Assembly (NCBI GenBank): GCA_945897915.1
Contig: CAMDGB010000018.1
Span: 1-44,239, forward strand
Source of the DNA: Chryseobacterium gleum
Lineage (GTDB): Bacteria; Bacteroidota; Bacteroidia; Flavobacteriales; Flavobacteriaceae
Direction: 5' to 3'
Length of the DNA: 44,239 nucleotides
Positions 1 through 7,579 of the stretch are shown here, piece after piece. The notes under the pieces were generated by a model, which saw nothing but the letters and a program-made list of their open reading frames with translations, was not told the origin of the DNA and did no database searches. The stretch's first letter is position 1; each line of letters begins with the position of its first letter. The position numbers were made by a program, and so were the translations under genes.

Positions 1-19
1 GGAATTTAAAGTAAAAAAA

Positions 20-1351
20 ATGATAAAAAAAATTATGCAAATTTGCTTTGTGATGTTAGGAACTGTATCGTTTTTACAAGCACAAGAAACTCCAGCAGAA
101 GCTAAGTATCGTAGAAGTTCATTATCTATGATTTTAGTTGAATCTGAAAATTTCCCAAATAAAGCAGCTGTTATGGGATCTTGGGATAAATATCCATTTC
201 CTGATAAGTATAACAAACATGATGTAAGTTTAAAAAATGTAAATTTAGAGACAATGAAATTGTCTGACAAAGAAATGTTAGATGCTGGATTTTTAAAAGA
301 CACTTTAAAAACAGAATTACAGTTATTAACAGCAAGTGTAAAACGTGTAAAGTATTTAAATAACGAGAAAACTTTAGCAGTTGTCCTTCCTAGTGAAAAT
401 GATGAATATAGATTAAAGATTGATAAAGTTATTAAAGAAAAAAAACTTGCGAATCAATTAGTTGAAAGTTGGTTTATCAAAGATGGTAAATTTGACCTTG
501 GTTTAATTGGTAAAAGAGGTTCTTATGACGCTTCTCAAATAGATGCTGGTTATTCAAAAGATCAAGCAAGAGGTAGTGCGAGTCTTCAAGATGCTGGATA
601 TGAATTAATTAGTAATACATTTACCACTTTTACTAAGTTAAAGTTCATTGAAAATGAGCCTGTTGCTAGAGTAATTAGAGATGTTGCTAAAGCAGAAACA
701 GCAAAACAATTAGCTGGTAAACCTCAGTTTTTGATAGATAAAGCTATGCAAGCATTAGATAAAGTATATGAAAAAACTAAAGAGGGTTATACACTATATT
801 CAAATACTTGGTTGTATAAATTAAGTTGGAACGAAAATAGTTTGAATTCTGTTTATGATATTTGGGATACTCCATCTGAACTAGCTAAATCGGATAAATT
901 TAATTTAGAATTTGTAAATTTTCAATCTAATATGAGTTTAGTTACTTTTTCTTTAGGTGAAACACGTACTCAAGAACAAATTATAGATTTAGCATTAGTA
1001 AGAAATGTAGATAATGCTTTCGCCAAATTACAAAAAGAAAATGATGTATTTAAACCAAGAATACCTGTTTTAACTGGAAAACCATTAACTGCACAAATTG
1101 GAATGAAAGAAGGTTTAGAAGGTGGAGAAAAATTTGATCTACTTGAATTAGGTCAAGATCCTAAAACAGGATTATCAGTTTATAAAAAAGTAGGTTCTGT
1201 AAAAGTGGATAAAAAGCAAGTATGGGATAACCGATATAATGCTGGAGGTAAACCAGAAAAAGAACAAATGGATAAACAAGGAAATCCTATTAATGCTACA
1301 CTTTTTTCAGGAAAAGCGGAATTAGGTTTATTGCTTAAACAAGTTAAATAA
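20..1351 (+). CDS. Exported protein of unknown function with possible SH3-like C-terminal module; first gene of five-gene envelope operon
   Basis: Encodes 443 residues. Residues 1-22 form a signal peptide (lysines, hydrophobic core, FLQAQ at the cleavage region), so the product should reach the periplasm or outer membrane. No enzyme motif is visible. Residues about 352-400 contain IGMKEGLEGGEKFDLLEL followed by VGSVKVDKKQVWDNR. This pattern (basic-Glu-Gly-Leu, Gly-x-x-Phe, then a VGxVxV strand) resembles the small SH3-like C-terminal domain of FlgT-type proteins; that is my inference from pattern, not a database hit. It precedes four more exported proteins with gaps of 10-20 bases, so it is almost certainly co-transcribed. 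Its promoter lies before the window start: only 19 bases precede the ATG. Function unknown. Confidence 0.85.
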   Translation: MIKKIMQICFVMLGTVSFLQAQETPAEAKYRRSSLSMILVESENFPNKAAVMGSWDKYPFPDKYNKHDVSLKNVNLETMKLSDKEMLDAGFLKDTLKTELQLLTASVKRVKYLNNEKTLAVVLPSENDEYRLKIDKVIKEKKLANQLVESWFIKDGKFDLGLIGKRGSYDASQIDAGYSKDQARGSASLQDAGYELISNTFTTFTKLKFIENEPVARVIRDVAKAETAKQLAGKPQFLIDKAMQALDKVYEKTKEGYTLYSNTWLYKLSWNENSLNSVYDIWDTPSELAKSDKFNLEFVNFQSNMSLVTFSLGETRTQEQIIDLALVRNVDNAFAKLQKENDVFKPRIPVLTGKPLTAQIGMKEGLEGGEKFDLLELGQDPKTGLSVYKKVGSVKVDKKQVWDNRYNAGGKPEKEQMDKQGNPINATLFSGKAELGLLLKQVK

Positions 1352-1368
1352 TTTTTAAAAATAATAAA

Positions 1369-1887
1369 ATGAAAAGTAAATATTTATTTCTTACACTTAT
1401 TTTTTCATTATTTGTCAATCAAATGGTCTTCGCTCAGTCTTCTAATAAGAAGGCTGACAAAGACACATTTGAATGGCGATATGAAATCGAAGTATTTGGA
1501 CAAGGCGTTCAAGGAACATATCAAGTTAAAGTATGGTCATATTCAAAAAAAACTGAAACTGCTTTAGAGCAAGCTAAAAAAAATGCAGTTCATGGTGTGG
1601 TTTTTAAAGGTTTTCCATCAAAAGGACAACTAGAAGGTAAATCGGCACTTGCTACTTCTCCAAATGTTGAACAAGAAAAAGAAGATTTTTTTAGAGAATT
1701 TTTTGCAAATGGTGGTAAATATTTGAAATATGTAACTGTAGCTAATAACGGGGCTTTAGGTGCTGGAGATGTTATTAAAATAGGGAAGGAATATAAGGTA
1801 GGGGTTGTAATCTCAGTTAATGTAGCCATGTTGCGTAAAGATCTGGAAGATGCAGGTATTATAAAAGGATTAAGTAATGGTTTTTAA
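1369..1887 (+). CDS. Small exported protein, LPP20/FlgP-like candidate; paralogue of the next gene
   Basis: Encodes 172 residues with a signal peptide at 1-22 (VFA before QSS) and no lipobox, so it is probably soluble and periplasmic. The core has VKVWSYS (53-59), then EQAKKNAVHGVVFKG from residue 67, then FFREFFANGGKYLKYV (107-122), and ends with a VGVVISVNV strand. The next gene repeats each block in the same order, so the two are tandem paralogues. A beta strand followed by an alanine-rich helix containing AxxQAxxxAV is typical of LPP20/FlgP-like folds; that assignment is inference. It lies 17 bases after gene 1. No catalytic residues seen. Confidence 0.85.
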   Translation: MKSKYLFLTLIFSLFVNQMVFAQSSNKKADKDTFEWRYEIEVFGQGVQGTYQVKVWSYSKKTETALEQAKKNAVHGVVFKGFPSKGQLEGKSALATSPNVEQEKEDFFREFFANGGKYLKYVTVANNGALGAGDVIKIGKEYKVGVVISVNVAMLRKDLEDAGIIKGLSNGF

Positions 1888-1897
1888 TCAATTTAGC

Positions 1898-2383
1898 ATG
1901 AAATATTTTATTTATTTTCTAACACTTTTATTAATTTCTTCATGTGCTAGTTCTCCTCAGAAAAAAATTTCAGGTAATTATACATATAAAACAGAATGTT
2001 TAGGACTTGAATTAGATGGTTCACAAACAATTAAAGCTTGGGGTAACGGAAGAAATAGATTTGATGCCGTAGAACAAGCAAAAAAGAACGCTGTTAACGA
2101 TGTACTCTTTAATGGTATTTATGAAGGCAAACAAGATTGTGAAAAAAGACCCGTAGTCAGTGAAGTTAATGCTAGACAAAAATATGAGAATTATTTTAAT
2201 AGTTTTTTTGTTGATGGCGGAGAATATAAAAATTTTGTTTCTTTGAAAGATGAACGTACTTTTCAAAAAATTAATAGAGATAGAAAAGGCGCACGAGAAA
2301 GTATTACTCATGGATTTGTAATTCGTGTACTTCGTTCTGAATTAAAACAAAAAATGATTCAAGACGGTATAATTAAACAATAA
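1898..2383 (+). CDS. Small lipoprotein, paralogue of the preceding gene
   Basis: I start this gene at the ATG at 1898 rather than the in-frame ATG at 1877. The later start gives a clean lipoprotein signal (MKYFIYFLTLLLISSC, lipid-accepting Cys16), and the earlier one overlaps the preceding gene. The 161-residue product repeats the plan of its neighbour: IKAWGNG (45-51), VEQAKKNAVNDVLFNG from residue 58, YFNSFFVDGGEYKNFV (99-114), and a C-terminal GFVIRVLRSEL strand ending in DGIIKQ (DAGIIKG in the paralogue). No Asp follows the Cys, so nothing argues against outer-membrane sorting. One lipidated and one soluble paralogue side by side suggests a heteromeric assembly. Function unknown. Confidence 0.85.
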   Translation: MKYFIYFLTLLLISSCASSPQKKISGNYTYKTECLGLELDGSQTIKAWGNGRNRFDAVEQAKKNAVNDVLFNGIYEGKQDCEKRPVVSEVNARQKYENYFNSFFVDGGEYKNFVSLKDERTFQKINRDRKGARESITHGFVIRVLRSELKQKMIQDGIIKQ

Positions 2384-2403
2384 TTTAATAATAATTTACA
2401 TAT

Positions 2404-3345
2404 ATGAAAAAATTTATTTATAATTTTTTATTTTTTTTATTCATTTCTTTAAGTTTTGCTCAAGCAAAAAAGCCAACCATTATGGTTGTCCCAAGTGATG
2501 CTTGGTGTAAAGAAAATGGTTATATAATGGAGTTTGATAATCAGGGTAAAAAAACAACCGTATCTGATTACAAGAGAGCATTCCAAGAAAATACTGATTT
2601 ATTACTTGTAATTTCTAAGATAAATGAATTAATGGCAGAAAGAGGTTTTCCGCTTAAAAATTTAGAATCTTCGTTAAAAGCTTTGGAAAGTCAATCTGCA
2701 GAAGATGCAATGCTTACAAGTAAAAATGGTAGTGATGTAAGTGAAAGTCCAATTGATAAACTCAAAAAGACAGCTAAAGCTGATATTTGGATGCAAATGA
2801 CTTGGACTGTTAATAAAAGAGGTCCTGAAAAATCAATAACTTTTATTTTACAAGGTCTAGATGCCTACACAGACAAACAAGTTGCTGGAGCATCAGGAAC
2901 AGGTAATCCTTCTTCTTTTGCTGCTTTCCCAGTACTTCTTCAAGAAGCTGTTTTAGCTCATTTAGATAATTTTAATACACAATTACAAAAACATTTTGAT
3001 GATTTGTTTGCCAATGGAAGAGAAATAGTAGTTCGAATTAAAAAGTTTGATTCATTTGATGGCGATTTAGAAAGTGAATATGAAGGTGAAGAATTAGGAA
3101 CTTTAATTGAGAATTGGATTTCTGAAAACACTGTTCAAAAGAGATTCAGTACTACAGATGCTACAGAAAATATGATGTTTTTCGAACAAGTTAGAATACC
3201 ATTATACGACGTTAACAATAAAGCATTAGATGCTAGAGCTTGGATTAAAGGACTTCAAAAAAATCTTAAAGAAAAATATCAAATAGAGTCTAAGTTAATG
3301 ATGAAAGGTTTAGGACAAGCGCAACTAGTAATAGGTGAAAAATAA
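2404..3345 (+). CDS. Exported DUF6175-like protein with CsgG/FlgT-like features
   Basis: Encodes 313 residues, signal peptide about 1-21. The mature protein opens with the strand PTIMVVPSD (24-32), then a helix with ISKINELMAERGF (70-82), the strand KADIWMQMTWTV (115-126) and FILQGLDAYTDKQVAGASG (137-155). This order (PxIxVxPS strand, 'which member of the sequence' helix, 'can be a component of' strand, 'aspect of the tag' Asp-Ala-Tyr-Thr strand) matches the layout of TolB-N/LpoB/CsgG/FlgT-like domains. A second half follows (GREIVVRIKKFDS, 186-198; EQVRIPLYDV). I recall similar Bacteroidota proteins filed as DUF6175, but cannot verify this here. Fourth gene of the operon, 20 bases after the lipoprotein. 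Likely a periplasmic partner of the other four products; biochemical role unknown. Confidence 0.82.
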   Translation: MKKFIYNFLFFLFISLSFAQAKKPTIMVVPSDAWCKENGYIMEFDNQGKKTTVSDYKRAFQENTDLLLVISKINELMAERGFPLKNLESSLKALESQSAEDAMLTSKNGSDVSESPIDKLKKTAKADIWMQMTWTVNKRGPEKSITFILQGLDAYTDKQVAGASGTGNPSSFAAFPVLLQEAVLAHLDNFNTQLQKHFDDLFANGREIVVRIKKFDSFDGDLESEYEGEELGTLIENWISENTVQKRFSTTDATENMMFFEQVRIPLYDVNNKALDARAWIKGLQKNLKEKYQIESKLMMKGLGQAQLVIGEK

Positions 3346-3361
3346 TTTAAATAACTTAATA

Positions 3362-4327
3362 ATGAAAAAAATAATTTTATCAATTGCATTTTCTGTTTAT
3401 TCACTTTTAACTTATTCTCAAAATAATTTAGGCAAAGCTGATGATGCTGCAAGAATCGTATTGAATACATTTATTCCAGATCAAGTTGAAGGACTAACCG
3501 AATCTGCTAAGGCAAATTTATCTAATAAATTAAGCCAAATAGCGACTAAAGCTGGAATGGGTGGTAGTGCGTCAAATCCACGTTTTATAATTACTGCTAA
3601 TGTGGTTGTTTTAACAAAAGACATTACTCCAACCGCTCCACCTATGCATGCTTATACACTAGAAATTACGTTTTATATAGGAGACGGTATTGCGGGAACT
3701 AAGTTTGCTAGTACTTCATTAACTGCAAAAGGTGTAGGAGAAACAGAAACAAAAGCATATAATGCTGCTTTAAAAAATTTAAAAGTTGCTGATCCAAAAT
3801 ATCAAACTTTTATTGAAGATGGTAAAAATAAAATCATACAATATTATAATAGTAAATGTGATTTTATTTTAAAAGAGGCAGAAATGTTAACAAGTAAAAA
3901 TGATTACGATTCTGCAATTGCTACTTTAACTGCTATTCCAGAAGTTTGTAAAGAATGTTACGACAAAGCAATGAATGCTATTGGACCAATATACAAACAG
4001 CAAATTGATCGTCAATGCAAACTTGATTTCGCTGAAGCAAAGAATGCATGGAATGTAAGTCAAGATGCTTCTGCTGCAGAACAGGCCTCTATTTATCTTG
4101 CAAAAATTGATCCAAATTCTTCTTGTTATAATGATGCTCAAACCTTTTCTAATACAATTGCAAAAAGAATAAATGATTTAGACAAACGTGAGTGGAATTT
4201 TAAAATGAAACAACAACAAGATAACGTTGATTTGCAAAAAGCAACTATAAAAGCGGCTCGCGATATTGGAGTAGCTTATGGAAACAATCAACCAAAAGTT
4301 GTTTATAATGTTAGAGGATGGTGGTAA
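3362..4327 (+). CDS. Exported protein, TolB-N/CsgG-like N-terminal region plus TPR-like helices; last gene of the operon
   Basis: The start is the ATG at 3362: it opens a signal peptide (MKKIILSIAFSVYSLLTYSQ), while the in-frame ATG 27 bases earlier adds a polar stretch and overlaps the preceding gene. The product is 321 residues. Residues about 24-140 alternate helices and strands (SNKLSQIATKAGMGG, RFIITANVVVLT, TLEITFYIGDG, then an Ala-rich helix GETETKAYNAALKNL), compatible with a CsgG/TolB-N-like domain. Residues about 150-280 are helical with Cys-containing TPR-like units (SKNDYDSAIATLTAIP). The C-terminus is a long polar helix and ends in Trp-Trp. A strong terminator follows 46 bases later, closing the operon. 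Function unknown; domain calls are inference from pattern. Confidence 0.82.
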   Translation: MKKIILSIAFSVYSLLTYSQNNLGKADDAARIVLNTFIPDQVEGLTESAKANLSNKLSQIATKAGMGGSASNPRFIITANVVVLTKDITPTAPPMHAYTLEITFYIGDGIAGTKFASTSLTAKGVGETETKAYNAALKNLKVADPKYQTFIEDGKNKIIQYYNSKCDFILKEAEMLTSKNDYDSAIATLTAIPEVCKECYDKAMNAIGPIYKQQIDRQCKLDFAEAKNAWNVSQDASAAEQASIYLAKIDPNSSCYNDAQTFSNTIAKRINDLDKREWNFKMKQQQDNVDLQKATIKAARDIGVAYGNNQPKVVYNVRGWW

Positions 4328-4372
4328 TATATTATTCAAACAAATAAAGTAATATTATAAATTAGATTAAAT

Positions 4373-4402
4373 ACCTATAAGTTTCTTATAGGTGTTTTTT
4401 TT
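4373..4402 (+). terminator. Rho-independent terminator of the five-gene envelope operon
   Basis: A perfect 9-bp stem, ACCTATAAG at 4373-4381 and CTTATAGGT at 4385-4393, closes a three-base loop. A run of eight T follows from 4395. Placed 46 bases after the last gene of the operon. Confidence 0.9.
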
Positions 4403-4493
4403 ATTAAAAATATATTTTTATTTTATAATATTCATAAAATTTTAACAATAAATATGATATTTGAAAGTTATTATTTGAAAATATCTTATTTAT

Positions 4494-4667
4494 ATGAAAA
4501 ATCTACTAGTGTTATTAGCATTATTTTTTTAGTATTGAATAAATCCTTAAAAGTAATGTCTGAAGTATGGGGAAAGCCAACCTGTAAATAATTGTACTGA
4601 TGGTATACTTTGTTCGGAAAAAGAACATCAGCAAAATAGAATAAGCAGTTTTATAATTATTCAATAA
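4494..4667 (+). pseudogene. Decayed OmpA-family (peptidoglycan-associated) gene remnant
   Basis: Only the two ends of a gene survive. At 4494 an ATG opens MKNLLVLLALFF, a signal-peptide start, and hits TAG at 4530. At 4563-4667 another frame reads KYGESQPVNNCTDGILCSE, then KEHQQNRISSFIIIQ and TAA. The YGES, NNCxDGxxCSEKEHQxNR and final hydrophobic strand are the usual C-terminus of flavobacterial OmpA-like peptidoglycan-binding proteins (established family knowledge). The body of the gene is missing, and between the two ends the frame shifts and carries stops, so it cannot make a working protein. It may be the residue of a deletion between the upstream operon and the tRNA. Confidence 0.7.
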
Positions 4668-4691
4668 TTGTGTTAGGTTATAATAATAATT

Positions 4692-4729
4692 AAAAAAGAC
4701 AAACTTTTATCAAAGTTTGTCTTTTTTTT
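4692..4729. terminator. Strong bidirectional terminator after the OmpA remnant
   Basis: A 16-bp inverted repeat (AAAAAAGACAAACTTT at 4692-4707 and AAAGTTTGTCTTTTTT at 4712-4727) with a four-base loop and T-runs usable on both strands. It lies 25 bases after the stop of the OmpA remnant, so it is probably that gene's original terminator and still intact. Confidence 0.88.
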
Positions 4730-4801
4730 GTGGGCGATATTGATTTATCTTCAAATCAAATGTTGGAATTTCTAGAAAATTTCATTGAGGAAATATCATA
4801 A
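4730..4801 (+). pseudogene. Possible 3' end of a lost gene
   Basis: From 4733 a frame reads GDIDLSSNQMLEFLENFIEE followed by Ile-Ser and TAA at 4799. It has an amphipathic, protein-like composition and is followed by a terminator, as a true gene end would be. There is no plausible upstream coding sequence: the frame runs back into the preceding terminator. I do not recognise the family. It could be chance, but the residue mix is better than random AT-rich sequence. Confidence 0.3.
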
Positions 4802-4833
4802 AAAAAACCTCTAAATTTCTTCAGAGGTTTTTT
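4802..4833. terminator. Terminator for tRNA-Val (and usable on the plus strand)
   Basis: Inverted repeat AAAAAACCTCT (4802-4812) and AGAGGTTTTTT (4823-4833) with a ten-base loop. Read on the minus strand it comes directly after the 3' end of the tRNA and ends in a T-run. Confidence 0.85.
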
Positions 4834-4841
4834 GGTTTTAG

Positions 4842-4916
4842 TGGGCAATGAGGGGTTCGAACCCCCGACCCCCTCGGTGTAAACGAGGTGCTCTGAACCA
4901 GCTGAGCTAATTGCCC
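4842..4916 (-). tRNA. tRNA-Val (anticodon UAC)
   Basis: Read on the minus strand, the 75-base sequence folds as a cloverleaf. The acceptor GGGCAAT pairs with ATTGCCC, followed by discriminator A. The D-arm contains AGCTCAGCTGGTTCAGAGC. The anticodon stem CCTCG/CGAGG encloses the loop TTTACAC, giving anticodon TAC, which reads GUA valine codons. The T-arm is GGGGG TTCGAAC CCC.. in the usual form. CCA is not encoded. It has its own promoter and terminator and is a single gene here. Confidence 0.97.
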
Positions 4917-4944
4917 TGTTTTATATACTTTCGTAATAGGAGTG

Positions 4945-4974
4945 CAAATATACATTCAAATTTTTCAAATACAA
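4945..4974 (-). promoter_or_regulatory. Promoter of tRNA-Val
   Basis: On the minus strand, TTG (4974-4972), a 19-base spacer and TATATTTG (4952-4945) match the Bacteroidota sigma-70 consensus TTG-N19-TAnnTTTG exactly. The tRNA 5' end lies 28 bases downstream. Confidence 0.85.
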
Positions 4975-4992
4975 GTAATAACAAATAATAAT

Positions 4993-5379
4993 TTAATTAA
5001 ATTGTATATCCTCTAAAATTACTTTATTTGTTTCGTTTATAATTGTAAGGGTAACTTTTTTATTTTCAGATAATTGAGATTCAATGATGTATTTTTTTCC
5101 GTTTTTATACGGAATGTTACTTTTAGAAAAATCTACATTACCGTTAGAAATTGCTAAATCTATGGCTTTCAAATTGGTTATTTTTTTAGCAAAAATACTA
5201 TCTACTTCCGCTGAAGTTTTAAAGGGTTTACTTCTAATATCTTTAATCACTCTACAATTTGGAAAATAACAAAAAGTAACGCCTCTTGAAGTGGCTTTTG
5301 CAGATAAAAATTCCCCCACAAAATAAAACCCAATTAACAAACCGAATAAATAAAAAGCTAATCTGTAACGTAAAGACAT
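4993..5379 (-). CDS. Small membrane-anchored DUF4258-like protein
   Basis: Encodes 128 residues. One hydrophobic segment (about 7-26, LAFYLFGLLIGFYFVGEFLS) anchors the protein, with most of the chain after it. The remainder contains CYFPNCRVIKDIRSKPF, NVDFSKSNIPYKNGKKYIIE and ends in a short strand. I recall this layout from flavobacterial proteins annotated as DUF4258; the assignment is from memory of the pattern. No catalytic motif is visible. It is a single-gene unit with a consensus promoter 20 bases upstream of its ATG, divergent from the E1 dehydrogenase gene. Confidence 0.8.
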   Translation of the reverse strand: MSLRYRLAFYLFGLLIGFYFVGEFLSAKATSRGVTFCYFPNCRVIKDIRSKPFKTSAEVDSIFAKKITNLKAIDLAISNGNVDFSKSNIPYKNGKKYIIESQLSENKKVTLTIINETNKVILEDIQFN

Positions 5380-5399
5380 TATACTAAATTTTAATACTG

Positions 5400-5429
5400 C
5401 AAAGATAGCACTATAAATAGGATTGTCAA
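5400..5429 (-). promoter_or_regulatory. Promoter of the DUF4258-like gene
   Basis: Minus-strand TTG (5429-5427), 19-base spacer, TATCTTTG (5407-5400); an exact match to TTG-N19-TAnnTTTG. The ATG at 5379 lies 20 bases downstream. Confidence 0.85.
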
Positions 5430-5531
5430 AAAACTATTTTTTCTTATTTTGCTTAAAAGACATCGTATTAAATAAAATAATTTTCCACAAATTATTATTC
5501 TAACAAAATTCTTTTAAAATGTTATTTTTGT

Positions 5532-5539
5532 TACTTTTG
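5532..5539 (+). promoter_or_regulatory. -7 element of the E1 dehydrogenase / acs unit
   Basis: TACTTTTG fits TAnnTTTG 25 bases before the ATG at 5565. No TTG sits at the expected -33 spacing, so this may be a weaker or regulated promoter. Confidence 0.55.
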
Positions 5540-5564
5540 AAGAAAATTACATTTCAAATATACT

Positions 5565-7541
5565 ATGATTTTTGATAGACAAAATATAACCAACGAAAAG
5601 CTACTTCAATTATATAAAAAATTAGTAAAACCCCGACTAATTGAAGAAAAAATGCTCATTTTGTTACGACAAGGTAAAGTATCAAAATGGTTTTCAGGTA
5701 TCGGACAAGAAGCAATTTCTGTTGGAATTACTTGTGCTTTAGATGCTGACGAGTACATTTTGCCAATGCATAGAAACTTAGGTGTTTTCACTTCTCGTGA
5801 TATTCCTTTGCATCGATTATTTTCGCAATGGCAGGGAAAGAAAACGGGTTTTACAAAAGGTAGAGACAGAAGTTTTCATTTCGGCACACAAGAATATAAA
5901 ATTATTGGGATGATTTCCCATTTGGGACCGCAAATGGGTGTGGCTGACGGAATTGCATTAGCTAATAAGCTAAAACAAAATGGTAAAGTAACCGCCGTTT
6001 TTACTGGTGAAGGCGCTACTTCAGAAGGCGATTTTCATGAAGCACTAAATATTGCCGCAGTTTGGGATTTACCAGTATTATTCGTCATTGAAAACAACGG
6101 TTACGGACTTTCTACACCAACAAACGAACAGTATCGTTGTGAAAACTTAGCGGATAAAGGTATCGGTTACGGTATGGAAAGTCATATTATTGACGGTAAT
6201 AATATTTTAGAAGTTTACCATAAAATTTCAGAATTAAAAGCATCAATGATTGTCAATCCTCGTCCTGTTTTGTTAGAGTTTTTAACTTTCAGAATGCGAG
6301 GACATGAAGAGGCGAGTGGCACCAAATATGTCCCACAAGAATTAATGGATATTTGGGCAGAAAAAGATCCAATTGTTAATTATAGAAAATATTTAATCGC
6401 CACCGATGTTTTGTCTGAAAAAGAAGATACTCAAATTCGTGAAGCTATTAAAGCAGAAATAGATGAACATTGGGCAATTACTCAAGCTGCAGAAGAAGTT
6501 GTGGCTAATTTAGAAGAAGAGTTAAACGATGTTTATGCACCTTATGCACATGAAGAGATTAACCCATCGGATGTAACTGAAAACATTCGATTTATTGATG
6601 CCATTTCACATTCGTTACGACAATCCATGCAACGTTATCCGGATTTGGTAATTATGGGGCAGGATATAGCAGAATATGGTGGTGCGTTTAAAATCACAGA
6701 CGGTTTTGTAGCTGAATTTGGTAAAGAACGTGTAAGAAATACTCCAATTTGTGAAAGTGCTGTAGTTTCCGCAGGAATGGGATTGTCGATAAACGGATGC
6801 AAAGCGATTGTAGAAATGCAATTTGCCGATTTCGTATCTACAGGATTTAATCCGATTGTTAATTTATTGGCAAAACAACACTATCGTTGGAATGAAAAAG
6901 CCGATGTAGTGGTTCGAATGCCTTGTGGCGGCGGTACGCAAGCCGGACCTTTTCATTCGCAAACTAATGAAGCTTGGTTTACTAAAACGCCTGGTTTAAA
7001 AGTGGTTTATCCTGCTTTTCCTTACGATGTAAAAGGATTATTAAATACAGCAATTAACGATCCGAATCCGGTTTTGTTTTTTGAGCATAAACAATTGTAT
7101 AGAAGTATTCATCAGGATGTTCCAACAGATTATTACACGATTCCTTTAGGAAAAGCGGCATTGTTAAAAGAAGGAAAGGATGTTACCATTATTTCGTTTG
7201 GAGCAGGCGTGCATTGGGCTTTGGAAACTTTAGCTAATAACCCAGAAATTGCTGCAGATGTTTTAGATTTACGAACCTTACAACCTTTGGATACAGCAGC
7301 AATTTTTGCATCTGTACAAAAAACTGGTAAATGTATTATTTTACAAGAAGATACTTTATTTGGCGGAATTTCAAGTGATATTTCGGCTTTAATTATGGAA
7401 AACTGCTTTGAATATTTAGATGCGCCAGTTAGACGTGTTGGGAGCTTAGAAACCCCAATTCCGTTTGTAAAAGCTATTGAAGATCAATATTTACCAAAAA
7501 CTCGTTTTGAAGTAGCATTAAAAGAATTGGTGTCTTTTTAA
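5565..7541 (+). CDS. Fused alpha-beta E1 component of branched-chain 2-oxo acid dehydrogenase
   Basis: Encodes 658 residues: an E1-alpha-like half (about 1-335) joined to an E1-beta-like half (about 343-658). The alpha half carries the thiamine diphosphate motif GEGATSEGDFHEALNIAA ... ENN (148-178) and a RxRGHEE loop. The beta half carries the transketolase-like sequence RFIDAISHSLRQSM, a QDIAEYGGAF loop and the C-terminal ETPIPFVKAIEDQYLP. The fused form is common in Bacteroidota and is usually annotated as 2-oxoisovalerate dehydrogenase, which decarboxylates branched-chain 2-oxo acids and passes the acyl group to lipoyl-E2. E2 and E3 are not in the window. The acetyl-CoA synthetase gene follows after 38 bases. 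Substrate assignment could be off; the E1 class is secure. Confidence 0.93.
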   Translation: MIFDRQNITNEKLLQLYKKLVKPRLIEEKMLILLRQGKVSKWFSGIGQEAISVGITCALDADEYILPMHRNLGVFTSRDIPLHRLFSQWQGKKTGFTKGRDRSFHFGTQEYKIIGMISHLGPQMGVADGIALANKLKQNGKVTAVFTGEGATSEGDFHEALNIAAVWDLPVLFVIENNGYGLSTPTNEQYRCENLADKGIGYGMESHIIDGNNILEVYHKISELKASMIVNPRPVLLEFLTFRMRGHEEASGTKYVPQELMDIWAEKDPIVNYRKYLIATDVLSEKEDTQIREAIKAEIDEHWAITQAAEEVVANLEEELNDVYAPYAHEEINPSDVTENIRFIDAISHSLRQSMQRYPDLVIMGQDIAEYGGAFKITDGFVAEFGKERVRNTPICESAVVSAGMGLSINGCKAIVEMQFADFVSTGFNPIVNLLAKQHYRWNEKADVVVRMPCGGGTQAGPFHSQTNEAWFTKTPGLKVVYPAFPYDVKGLLNTAINDPNPVLFFEHKQLYRSIHQDVPTDYYTIPLGKAALLKEGKDVTIISFGAGVHWALETLANNPEIAADVLDLRTLQPLDTAAIFASVQKTGKCIILQEDTLFGGISSDISALIMENCFEYLDAPVRRVGSLETPIPFVKAIEDQYLPKTRFEVALKELVSF

Positions 7542-7579
7542 TACTAAACTTTACCTATCTAAACAAAAACAACAAAATA

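Noticed and set aside
1877..1897. Earlier ATG for the lipoprotein gene (adds MVFNQFS)
   Set aside because: It overlaps the preceding gene and puts a polar stretch before the lipoprotein signal; the ATG at 1898 gives a normal lipobox.
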